From Dulcicalothrix desertica PCC 7102 (GTDB taxonomy: Bacteria; Cyanobacteriota; Cyanobacteriia; Cyanobacteriales; Nostocaceae), in assembly GCF_003991905.1 (NCBI RefSeq), contig NZ_RSCL01000011.1, positions 293,955 through 357,954 of the forward strand: a stretch of DNA of 64,000 nt, read 5' to 3'. How positions within the stretch are numbered: position 1 is the stretch's first letter; each line of letters starts with the position of its first letter. Both the position numbers and the translations under genes were made by a program. A model generated the notes under the pieces. The model did no database searches and was not told the DNA's origin. It saw only the letters and a list, made by a program, of their open reading frames with translations. Positions 43,874-52,317 of this stretch are shown piece after piece.

Positions 43874-45889
43874 TTAGCGCGTACCTCTAGCGGTAACAGC
43901 ACGCTGTATAGTTGCTAAAGCACGGTTGTAACCCAAAATCGCTGTGACTCTATTACCTTCAGATTGTGTTAGTCGATTTTGAGCATTAATTACGTCGGTT
44001 TGCGTCCCAACTCCCGCTTGGAAACGTAGACGTGCTAGTCGCAGTGCTTCGGTTGCCTGTTCGAGAGCAACATTGGCTGTTTGAATGTTGCTTAGGTTCG
44101 ATTGCAACTGCGAAAAAGCCTGTTCAACTTGGAACCTAATTTGGTTTCGCTGTTCGGCAAATTGCGTTTCTGCAATACTAATAGCTCTTTGTGCTTGTGA
44201 TGCACGAGCGCGCGCGGCGCCTCCTTCATATAAGGGAATACTAGCTTGCACTCCCACAGAATAACCATCAACAACAGATATCTGGTCTTGAAATTGGTCG
44301 AGCAAGTTGTATTGAGCAACTAAACTAATTTGTGGACCAAGTGCCGATAGTGCCTGTCGTCTTTGCTGTTCGCCAATATTACGTTGAGCTAGTTGCTGTT
44401 GTAATTCCGGTCGATTTTGCAGTGCTTGTATAATGCTTGCTTCGAGTGTTTGATTCCATAAACCAGCAATTGCTACAGGGTCAGCAGCACTCAAATTGAC
44501 TGATTGCGGTACGCTTAGTGTTGCCGCTAATTGTCGCTGTGCAATTTGCTGCTGCGAAATGGCAATTGTTCGCTGTTGTTGTGAGTTGGCTAAGTCTACT
44601 TGGAATTGCAGTACATCAAAACGAGTCCCGACTCCAGCTCGTTCGAGTGCAAGCGCGTCGCGTAAAGATGCTTGTGCGTTTTCTACTGCCGACTCGTTAA
44701 TTCGTACACTTTCGTCTGCTTGTTGCAAATCGTAATATTGATTTGTAACGTTAAGACGAATTGTTTCTGATTGAACTTCCAGGTTGAACTCATCTGACCT
44801 TAGCTGTTCTTCTGCTTGTCGGATAATAGCTTGGCGCCTTCCCGATGTGTAAAGGTCATAATTAAATTGAGCATTACCCGAAAAACCTGTACTTTCTTGG
44901 ACGCCTTCAAATTGGTCAGCAAAAGCTGGGTTTTCCCGAATTTGCGCTTCCGAACCTAATCTACTCTGTGCAGAACGCTGACGAGTTATATTCGCATTCA
45001 AGCCTAATGTTGGAAGTAATGCAGCTTGCGCCTCCCTAACAGCAGCTTGACTACGTTCTACTTGAAGTAATGCCACTTGTAACTGCTTGTTATTACGACG
45101 TGCAGCTTCTAATGCTTGATTTAATGTTATTCGTTGCGTTCCTTCTAGCCGAACTTCTTCGGGTCTTGTTGGAAATTGCAACGGATTTGGGTTTGCATTC
45201 AAGTAGCTAGGAATTTCTCTTGTTCCACTTGATGGTATTGTTGGTGGTGCTACTGGGGTTGGGTTTGTTGGTCTTGGTGGTGGCACATTTTGTTGCGTGT
45301 TTTGGGCAATCTGATTTTGTGCTGGTGTTGGTGTCTCTATTAGTGCCTTGGCGCCTAGTTTTTTTGACGGTGCCTGTGCTACTGTCATAATTTCACTAGT
45401 CGTGTTCTTATGACGAACCAAATCCTTGATGTTTAGATTTAATATATCTAACTTGTTTAAGATTAATTCTTTCGGTTCTTCACCATAAAATTCCACTAAT
45501 GTCAATAGAAGATTCTCATCATTTTCTGTAGCTGATTTAGCTATTAACTTTTTACTAGTTGCTTCAAGCCAAAGAATGTCAGTTGAGCCAATCAACTTGC
45601 TTGATATTATGCTGCTAGGGTTATTTACGGCACGTATTTCATTAAATTGAAATGGCGCCTGTAAATTAATAGTTTTTGTAACGAATGTATTGTCAAATAC
45701 CATTTGCGGGTGCAAAATGTTGGATTTGAATACAGGTATAGAATCGAAAATGTTAATGCCAGAAGCAACCAATGTAGGTTCACCTATTTTTGCAGTGTTG
45801 GCATAGCTCGAATGAGAAGCTAACACTGCTACCGTTACTCCGGGCAAGAAGCTATAAAATAATTGCTTTCCGTTCACCGGGTCCCTCAC
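43874..45889 (-). CDS. TolC-family outer membrane efflux channel
   Basis: A 671-residue protein. The C-terminal 450 residues are a TolC/OEP channel with its two repeated coiled-coil halves (TLNQALEAARRNNKQLQVALLQVERSQAAVREA, NVTNQYYDLQQADESVRINE, VNLSAADPVAIAG..., VEQAFSQLQSNLSNIQTANVALEQATEALRL, QTDVINAQNRLTQSEGNRV). TolC forms the outer-membrane and periplasmic tunnel for efflux pumps and type I secretion. The N-terminal 200 residues, after a signal-like FLPGVTVAVLASHSSYA, are a cyanobacterial extension ending in a Pro-rich linker. The start is GTG. It follows kaiC by 60 bp on the same strand and could be cotranscribed. Confidence 0.9.
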   Translation of the reverse strand: MRDPVNGKQLFYSFLPGVTVAVLASHSSYANTAKIGEPTLVASGINIFDSIPVFKSNILHPQMVFDNTFVTKTINLQAPFQFNEIRAVNNPSSIISSKLIGSTDILWLEATSKKLIAKSATENDENLLLTLVEFYGEEPKELILNKLDILNLNIKDLVRHKNTTSEIMTVAQAPSKKLGAKALIETPTPAQNQIAQNTQQNVPPPRPTNPTPVAPPTIPSSGTREIPSYLNANPNPLQFPTRPEEVRLEGTQRITLNQALEAARRNNKQLQVALLQVERSQAAVREAQAALLPTLGLNANITRQRSAQSRLGSEAQIRENPAFADQFEGVQESTGFSGNAQFNYDLYTSGRRQAIIRQAEEQLRSDEFNLEVQSETIRLNVTNQYYDLQQADESVRINESAVENAQASLRDALALERAGVGTRFDVLQFQVDLANSQQQRTIAISQQQIAQRQLAATLSVPQSVNLSAADPVAIAGLWNQTLEASIIQALQNRPELQQQLAQRNIGEQQRRQALSALGPQISLVAQYNLLDQFQDQISVVDGYSVGVQASIPLYEGGAARARASQAQRAISIAETQFAEQRNQIRFQVEQAFSQLQSNLSNIQTANVALEQATEALRLARLRFQAGVGTQTDVINAQNRLTQSEGNRVTAILGYNRALATIQRAVTARGTR

Positions 45890-45949
45890 ACAAAAAATGA
45901 CATCGGCTTAAACCGTTTCCCACGCATAGAAATATAACACGATACTAGC

Positions 45950-47512
45950 TTAAGTATCAGGGCTTTCTTTTGTTTGAAAGCCTCTAACGATGCGAGATAA
46001 TTCTGCCTTTTCATCCGAGACAACCCTGGAAGGGGAACCGCTAACGATTCGCTCATAATTGCGGAAAGAGTCTTTAATATCGGGTCCATCAGCAGTAATG
46101 TTGTATTCACGAATACCTTTATCGTGCCAAGACCCGCGCATTTTGAATACATTAATTGCGCGTGCCATTTCCCCTCGAATCTCAACGTACTGCAACATTA
46201 AGATTGTGTCGGTGATTGTTGATATGTGTGAATCGGTAATCGAGTGCGACCCCATAAACTGGTCGGTTGTATTTGTGAAAAAACCTGTAATTTCTTCTTG
46301 TTTTGCATAACCTGTTACACCGATTACAAATTGTCGGAAAGTGTTATTTGTCACTCCTCGCGCTAAAGCTGATAATGAGTCGATAGCAATTCGCGCTGGT
46401 TTAAATTCTGCAATTTCGGATTTTATTATTTGTAAATGGTCTTCCAAACCTGTAGATTCGGGGTAAGTACAAATAATTTTTAATAATCCTTGCCGCTCTA
46501 AATCTTCAAAGTCAATACCCCATGAGGAAGCGTTTCTTGATAACTGCGCCCGCGATTCTTCATAAGCAAATAATATTGCTCGTTCACCATTGTTACAAGC
46601 TTCTTGTATAAATTGGCTCACTAGTAATGTTTTTCCTGTACCAGTGGCGCCTGTTGCTAAAATAATAGAGTCTTTGAAGAAACCACCGCCACACATATCA
46701 TCTAGAGTTTTGACGCCAGAAGAAACACGCACGTTTGAAGAACGCTGTGTCAAGCGCATTGCTCCCAGAGGAAAGATATTGACACCATCGTTAGTAATTG
46801 TAAAAGGATATTCTCCCTTCATATGCGTAGTCCCACGCAATTTCAGGATTTCTATTGTCCGGCGCCGACGTTCCCCTTCTAATACGTTACGCACAATTAC
46901 CACGTTATCAGAAACAAACTCTTCAACTCCAAAAGACGCAACCGGGCCGTATTCCTCACCACGCTCTGTAGTAATAATTGTTGTCACGTTGAGCAACTTT
47001 AAACGTGCTACTAAACGAAAAATTTCTCGACGAACAACTCCAATCGCTTCATACTGCTGAAAAACTGCCGTAATTGAATCGATAGATACTCGTCGCGCCT
47101 TATACTTCCTAATTGCGTACTGCAATCGTTCAATTAGCGCACTCAAGTCAAAATTGCCTACAATGTCTTGCCCTTCAGGGTCAGGAGATGCGTCGAGTAT
47201 AAACAACTTTCCCTCTTCGATTAGACGTTGTAAATCCCAACCAAATATATAAGCATTTTTTATAATATCGCTCGGTGACTCCTCAAAAGTGACAAAGACA
47301 CCAGGTTCATTAAAAAAATGAATCCCGTTGAATAGAAACTGGAGAGAGAATAATGTCTTGCCAGTCCCAGATGTACCGCTGAAAAGGGTAGTTCTACCAA
47401 TGGGCAATCCCCCATGACTAATGTCGTCGAACCCCTCTATCATCGTGCGAATTTTATCTACACCACCAATTCTGGGTGTGTTTTTTTGCCCTGGCAGGTC
47501 GTTATCACTCAT
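45950..47512 (-). CDS. kaiC: Circadian clock ATPase/autokinase KaiC
   Basis: A 520-residue protein with the two RecA-like halves CI and CII. Walker A motifs are GTSGTGKTLFS and GATGTGKTLLVS. The catalytic Glu pairs lie in FVTFEESPSDI and LFAYEESRAQL. The CII phosphorylation region reads DSHISTITDT, so both adjacent Ser and Thr sites are intact. The C-terminal A-loop region (KGIREYNITADGP, then KESPDT) is present. KaiC hexamers keep circadian time by phosphorylation cycling with KaiA and KaiB and drive output kinases. It is the third gene of kaiABC, 59 bp after kaiB, and of the canonical KaiC1 type. Confidence 0.97.
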   Translation of the reverse strand: MSDNDLPGQKNTPRIGGVDKIRTMIEGFDDISHGGLPIGRTTLFSGTSGTGKTLFSLQFLFNGIHFFNEPGVFVTFEESPSDIIKNAYIFGWDLQRLIEEGKLFILDASPDPEGQDIVGNFDLSALIERLQYAIRKYKARRVSIDSITAVFQQYEAIGVVRREIFRLVARLKLLNVTTIITTERGEEYGPVASFGVEEFVSDNVVIVRNVLEGERRRRTIEILKLRGTTHMKGEYPFTITNDGVNIFPLGAMRLTQRSSNVRVSSGVKTLDDMCGGGFFKDSIILATGATGTGKTLLVSQFIQEACNNGERAILFAYEESRAQLSRNASSWGIDFEDLERQGLLKIICTYPESTGLEDHLQIIKSEIAEFKPARIAIDSLSALARGVTNNTFRQFVIGVTGYAKQEEITGFFTNTTDQFMGSHSITDSHISTITDTILMLQYVEIRGEMARAINVFKMRGSWHDKGIREYNITADGPDIKDSFRNYERIVSGSPSRVVSDEKAELSRIVRGFQTKESPDT

Positions 47513-47571
47513 TTTTATGCCACTTTTTCTATGAACTCAGGTCGATATAGTATATTTTTATCTCTAGTGTT

Positions 47572-47889
47572 CTATTCTTCAAATAAATCTTCTTCTCTTA
47601 GTTCTTCATACAGCAAATCTAACCCTATCAATACTCGTTCACGGTCTGACAAATCTCCTATAATTTTACGAACTGGTGGCGGCAAAATTTTCGATAAAGT
47701 CGGTGTCGCTAATATTTTGTCTTCTTCTGCCAACTGCGGATTTTTCATCACGTCTATGACTTTCAAAGCGTATACACCCTGAAACTCTTGCTCTAATATG
47801 TTTTTGAGCGTTTTCAATGCCCGTACTGAGTTCGGTGTGTTACCCGCTACATATAGCTTCAGTACGTAAGTTTTTCTTACTTTATTCAT
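47572..47889 (-). CDS. kaiB: Circadian clock protein KaiB
   Basis: A 105-residue protein from the ATG giving [21 protein letters not shown]; the frame is open upstream into kaiA, but homologues start here. It carries the thioredoxin-like core with [41 protein letters not shown], and the fold-switch region [18 protein letters not shown]. The acidic tail [12 protein letters not shown] is typical of clock KaiB. It binds phosphorylated KaiC, sequesters KaiA and competes with SasA. The start is 11 bp after the kaiA stop. Confidence 0.95.
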   Translation of the reverse strand: MNKVRKTYVLKLYVAGNTPNSVRALKTLKNILEQEFQGVYALKVIDVMKNPQLAEEDKILATPTLSKILPPPVRKIIGDLSDRERVLIGLDLLYEELREEDLFEE

Positions 47890-47900
47890 ATGAGTATTGC

Positions 47901-48248
47901 TTACTTGGGTAGCGAACCTCGATACGCTTCGCACAAATGAGCAAGAATATCGATGAGCGTCAAGCGGTAATCAAGCAGTGCTTCATCGCTTCGCCCTTCT
48001 AATTTTAACTGTTTAGAAAACTCATCTATAAGTTCCATATGCATTTCGATAATTTGCGGCACAGGAATATTAGCACAAAACAGCGCGTTAATAAATTTGT
48101 CTATTAAGTCTTGCAGTGTTTGCTCTTGGGTAAAGTAATTAATCAGAATCACTCGATACTGTGATTTTAATTGCTCTAGCACTGCTCGCTGCTCGCCTAT
48201 CGTCATTTGTGATAAGTGCTTGACGTTCGTTATCGATTCTCCTACCAT
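47901..48248 (-). CDS. kaiA: Circadian clock protein KaiA, short form
   Basis: A 115-residue protein equivalent to the C-terminal four-helix domain of KaiA ([79 protein letters not shown]). It lacks the N-terminal pseudo-receiver found in Synechococcus KaiA, as in Nostoc/Anabaena. It stimulates KaiC autophosphorylation by capturing its A-loops. A second ATG gives [12 protein letters not shown] (101 residues), closer to the Nostoc length. It is the first gene of the kaiABC cluster, divergent from a large hybrid kinase. Confidence 0.95.
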   Translation of the reverse strand: MVGESITNVKHLSQMTIGEQRAVLEQLKSQYRVILINYFTQEQTLQDLIDKFINALFCANIPVPQIIEMHMELIDEFSKQLKLEGRSDEALLDYRLTLIDILAHLCEAYRGSLPK

Positions 48249-48885
48249 GCTGTTTTTTTCGGGTAATATCTACCTACGGGCAGATACATATCGCTATATC
48301 TAATGAGCATTTTTATAAATGGCGCCTCCCTGATGAGTTACTTTCGTGTTGACAAAAATCAAATAATCCTGCTGATAATAGTTAATCTCCACTCACAAGC
48401 GTTATTTTAATATCATTGGCATCGTCAAAAATCTGTAACATTGCTTCGCAATTTAACAAGTTGATAAGATACTTGAACTCATATTAAAAAATGTCTCATT
48501 CTAAATCATTATAATTCCTAAAGGTTGTTATCGCTATTTTCAAGCCATAATTGTCATAGCAGTTGTTATCAGGAGTTCCTGCACGCCCAATAGTTTTTGT
48601 AACAGTACATTACATAACGCTCGCACGACTTCTGTACCATTGTTTGAGCAAACTTATCCGTCTTATTTACAACGGTGTCTTGTCTCAAATTTTAATAACC
48701 GTGCTATTGTAAGCCTGTTTTACGCGCACATGTTTGACTTGTATAACTTAACCTAAATCTCTTTAAGTTTAAATTTTCGACAAGCGTTTAAGCGTAGTTT
48801 TTCACACCGTTGGCATTTTAGGGGCGCCAAGGGTGCTATTTGTTACAGTTTTAGCTTGCGGAACCAGAATGACGAGAGCAAAAAA
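48249..48885. other. Divergent intergenic region between kaiA and the hybrid kinase gene
   Basis: Over 600 bp without a convincing ORF. It contains two GGCGCC sites (near 48321 and 48823), the longer A+T tracts typical of promoter DNA, and a possible -10-like TATAAC stretch near 48740 for the plus-strand gene. It should contain the kaiABC promoter and the kinase promoter; I could not fix either precisely. Confidence 0.5.
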
Positions 48886-51800
48886 ATGCCAATGCTAGAA
48901 TATCCGCTTGATGAGTTTATTATAACCGTTCCTATCTGCTGGCAATCCACAACTCTTTTGGATGTATTGTCCATCTTTGAATCTGAAAATTCCGAACGGC
49001 TAGTTGTTGTCTCAGAACTTGGGGCGCCTACCGGAATTGTACATTTAGCAAGTTTGTTGCCGCAAGTGCTAGCCGTCACACAAGGACAGTCTGCCCAAAA
49101 TTTGCAGCACCAAATTCTCACATTCAATCATGCTATTAAAACGATACGTGTAGTATCCATAGAAGCAACAATTCAAGAATTTAGTCAAGTTTTATATTCA
49201 CCAGGCGACAGTGATACATCTATAGTTGTAATAGATTCTTATGGAAAGTATGTAGGATTAGTTGACACGACTCGATTGCTTAAGCATTTGAACAAGTTAA
49301 TAGTCAATAATAGTTCCAATAGTAGTAATAAAACGAAAAAGCAATCGTCAGCACGCACAAGTAAAAAAAATCCTGCTCTCAAACCATCACAACCATCAAG
49401 TCTGACGTTAAATAGTTCTTTAAAGGCAAGAGAAAAATCTCAACAATATCAATCGTTAGTACAACTGCTCGAACGTTTACCTTGGCCTTTAATGTTGCAA
49501 ACGAGTGCTGGTGATATTGTGGCGCAAAATCCAGCATGGTGGCAGCAGTTAGGAGTATTAAAAGACCCAGATGGAGTACGGCAAGAAGTCGAGACAATTT
49601 TGTCAGATGGTATCAAACCACGTACTACGAGTCGTAACACACAATCAACTTCAAGTAAAAGACGTAGCAAAGCCAAAAATAATCGTTGTGTCCTTGATAG
49701 TCAGTTAGGAACTTGTACTTGTGTAGTTGAAGTGCAAAGCGGTCAAGAACGGGTATGGCAGTTCGCAAAAATTCCCCTTGATAGTCCTGAAATTAAGGTA
49801 TTGGAGGAATCTCTTTCAACGGAAACCGAAATTGCCGCAAATAATATTAGACAAAGTTATGTAAACACCTCTCAGGATATCCAGTCCTCAAACGGTTCAA
49901 CTTATGAAGTTCCTTCCAGGCATTTTGTTTCATTACTTGATGGGCATCAATTAAATTCAATTGTTAGTTATGGTGGTGGATTATGGTTAGTGCTAGCAAC
50001 TGATGTTACCGAACAGCAGCAACTCAGTAAAGAATTAGCGGCAAAAAACGCTGATTTGATTCAAATGAACCGTTTGAAAGACGAGTTTTTGGCATGTATT
50101 AGTCATGAACTCAAAACCCCTTTAACCGCAGTTCTTGGGTTATCTCGACTTTTAATTGACCAACAGTTAGGTGAATTAAATGAACGGCAAGCACGTTACG
50201 CTGGACTTATTCATCAAAGCGGGCGCCATTTAATGAGTGTGGTTAATGATATTCTTGATTTGACCCGAATGGAAACCGGGCAAATGGAGTTATTATTAGG
50301 TTCTGTCAAAATTAAAACAGTATGTGACCTAGCTTTAACAGAAAGCAAAACGATTCACGCCTCATCGAGTAAAGTACAATCAGAAAAAAACCACGAATTT
50401 AATTTATTTATAGAACCAGGTTTAGACGAAATTATTGCTGATGAGCAGCGGTTGCGGCAAATGCTCGTCCACTTGCTCTCTAACGCTTTCAAATTTACCG
50501 AAGGTGGTGGCAAAATTGGTTTGCGTGTTAACTATTGGGAAGGTTGGGTTGCCTTCACTGTTTGGGACACAGGAATTGGTATACCTGAACACCAACAACA
50601 TTTAATTTTTCAGAAATTTCAACAGTTAGAAAATCCATTAACCCGTCAGTATGAGGGTACGGGGTTAGGACTTGTATTAACTCGTGCTTTAGCGAGACTT
50701 CATGGAGGTGATGTTAGCTTTTTATCACGAGAAGGTAAAGGTAGTCAGTTTACGCTTTTGCTTCCTCCAAGTCCTCCAAAAGCAGGTTTTACAGAAAACT
50801 CACTCGACCCTCATGGACGTAAAGAGCTTGCTACAGAAAAATTGCAAGATAAAATATATAGCTACCAGCAAGATATCAACTTAAAACGTCAATCATTTTT
50901 TGATGCAGTACCGTCTACAAAAAATAATTTTGAGACAACAGGTAACGTTAGAGGGCGCCATGATTCCTCACAAAGATTAATATTATTAGTCGAAGCAGTA
51001 GGTAGATATATAGAGGAGTTAACGGAACACCTAACTGGAATGGGGTATCGTGTAGCTATTGCGCGTTCTGGATGTGAAGCAGTCGAAAAAGCGCGTAGGT
51101 TACAACCCAAAGCAATATTTCTCAACCCACTGCTACCACTATTATCAGGTTGGGATGTACTAACATTACTCAAATCAGAAAATGCCACACGTCACATTCC
51201 TGTAATTGTAACTGCGACTGTTGCTGAGAAAGAACAAGCTTTTGCAAATCGTGCGGATGGATTTTTACGTTTACCTGTACAGCATCAAATGCTGGCGCCA
51301 TTATTAGACAGTTTATCAGTTTCACCCGAAGTCAAAAAACAAACTGGAGAAAATATAGAGGTAATTCCTGCGAACGTTCCACTACGAATTTTGCGACTTG
51401 TAAATCCTGATCTAGTTAGTAACCAACCTTCACTACCTGACCATCGCGTTATCGAAGTTGACGACCTCGAACAAGCAGAGTTGCTAGCACGGGTTTGGCA
51501 ATTCGATGTTATGCTTTTAGATGCTCCGATTGAAACAGCTAAAAAATATCTCGACACCATAAGTCAACATCCTCGTTTAGCAACTTTACCACTGGTGACA
51601 TGTAACGTTGAAGCTGCTCAAGTTGCTTCCCAAATTTCGGGACTTTCAGTTTTTCCCTGTTTAACTCCCTTGGATAACGAGGAAAAAAATACTCTTAATA
51701 TCAACACACTTCTTTCGGTGTTGCAAATAGCCGCAGGGATATCTTGCCCACCTAGTATATTAGTAGTCGATTTTGCCATACTGCCAGATTTACCCGAAGC

Positions 51801-52245
51801 GCGCAATACACATTTGCGTAATCATCGCGTCGAAAAGCATTTAGGAAATCTAAGTGATAACACTAGTATAGCACGTGCTTCTGAATGGATGCAGGCATTA
51901 ATTCAGTATTTACAAACAGGTGGCTTTAAAACAGCACCTTGTCGCTCATGGTCTGAATTATTACAGCAAATTCGCCATCGTAGTATTGACTTAATGGTGG
52001 TTTGTTTAGAAGAATCGGCGCCAGAAAAGCAAATAATTTCTACACTTAAAACCTTAGAGAAGTTACCTTTTAATTTACCACCAATGTTAATACTTGACCG
52101 ACGTGTAAACACTAACGAGAACCAAGAGAATCTAATTTCAATAGTATCAACTCACACGTCAGCAAAGTCAACCGCTAAAACCTTACCTCGTTCTATTTCG
52201 ATGGAAGATTTACTACATGAAATTCATAAAATTTTAAAATCTTAG
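48886..52245 (+). CDS. CBS-PAS-histidine kinase-multiple receiver protein next to kaiABC
   Basis: An 1119-residue protein from ATG 48886 (a TTG 30 bp upstream is possible). Order: a CBS pair about 1-145 (FIITVPICWQSTTLLDVLSI; GKYVGLVDTTRLLKHL); a basic Ser/Lys linker; a PAS-like region about 180-380 (LPWPLMLQTSAGDIVAQNPAWW; SIVSYGGGLWLVLATDVTEQ); histidine kinase about 395-630 with SHELKTPL (His near 406), LSNAFKF and GTGLGLVL; a degenerate receiver about 698-808 in which the phospho-Asp is Asn (IFLNPLLPLLSGWDVL, residue 747); and two more receiver-like segments (FDVMLLDAPIETAKKY; IDLMVVCLEES). There is no membrane segment. Its location diverging from kaiA suggests clock input or output, which is an inference. 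Confidence 0.85.
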   Translation: MPMLEYPLDEFIITVPICWQSTTLLDVLSIFESENSERLVVVSELGAPTGIVHLASLLPQVLAVTQGQSAQNLQHQILTFNHAIKTIRVVSIEATIQEFSQVLYSPGDSDTSIVVIDSYGKYVGLVDTTRLLKHLNKLIVNNSSNSSNKTKKQSSARTSKKNPALKPSQPSSLTLNSSLKAREKSQQYQSLVQLLERLPWPLMLQTSAGDIVAQNPAWWQQLGVLKDPDGVRQEVETILSDGIKPRTTSRNTQSTSSKRRSKAKNNRCVLDSQLGTCTCVVEVQSGQERVWQFAKIPLDSPEIKVLEESLSTETEIAANNIRQSYVNTSQDIQSSNGSTYEVPSRHFVSLLDGHQLNSIVSYGGGLWLVLATDVTEQQQLSKELAAKNADLIQMNRLKDEFLACISHELKTPLTAVLGLSRLLIDQQLGELNERQARYAGLIHQSGRHLMSVVNDILDLTRMETGQMELLLGSVKIKTVCDLALTESKTIHASSSKVQSEKNHEFNLFIEPGLDEIIADEQRLRQMLVHLLSNAFKFTEGGGKIGLRVNYWEGWVAFTVWDTGIGIPEHQQHLIFQKFQQLENPLTRQYEGTGLGLVLTRALARLHGGDVSFLSREGKGSQFTLLLPPSPPKAGFTENSLDPHGRKELATEKLQDKIYSYQQDINLKRQSFFDAVPSTKNNFETTGNVRGRHDSSQRLILLVEAVGRYIEELTEHLTGMGYRVAIARSGCEAVEKARRLQPKAIFLNPLLPLLSGWDVLTLLKSENATRHIPVIVTATVAEKEQAFANRADGFLRLPVQHQMLAPLLDSLSVSPEVKKQTGENIEVIPANVPLRILRLVNPDLVSNQPSLPDHRVIEVDDLEQAELLARVWQFDVMLLDAPIETAKKYLDTISQHPRLATLPLVTCNVEAAQVASQISGLSVFPCLTPLDNEEKNTLNINTLLSVLQIAAGISCPPSILVVDFAILPDLPEARNTHLRNHRVEKHLGNLSDNTSIARASEWMQALIQYLQTGGFKTAPCRSWSELLQQIRHRSIDLMVVCLEESAPEKQIISTLKTLEKLPFNLPPMLILDRRVNTNENQENLISIVSTHTSAKSTAKTLPRSISMEDLLHEIHKILKS

Positions 52246-52252
52246 AAACCTA

Positions 52253-52317
52253 GAAACCTGGTTTCTTTATGATAACTTGTAATAAAAACGACTATTTTGC
52301 TTAGAAACCAGGTTTCT
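52253..52317. repeat. Paired AGAAACCTGGTTTCT dispersed repeats
   Basis: GAAACCTGGTTTC (about 52255) and AGAAACCAGGTTTCT (about 52301-52316) flank a 40-bp A+T-rich spacer. The second copy overlaps the end of the convergent GT39 gene and encodes its last residues. The core matches the hairpin at 11016-11048. The copies together form an extended hairpin between two convergent genes. Confidence 0.75.

Noticed and set aside
45841..45949. Start of the TolC-type gene upstream of the GTG at 45889
   Set aside because: No better start in frame; the short gap to kaiC contains no other start, so GTG is kept.
45886..46185. 99-codon minus-strand frame inside the 3' part of kaiC
   Set aside because: Alternative frame of kaiC; no independent support.
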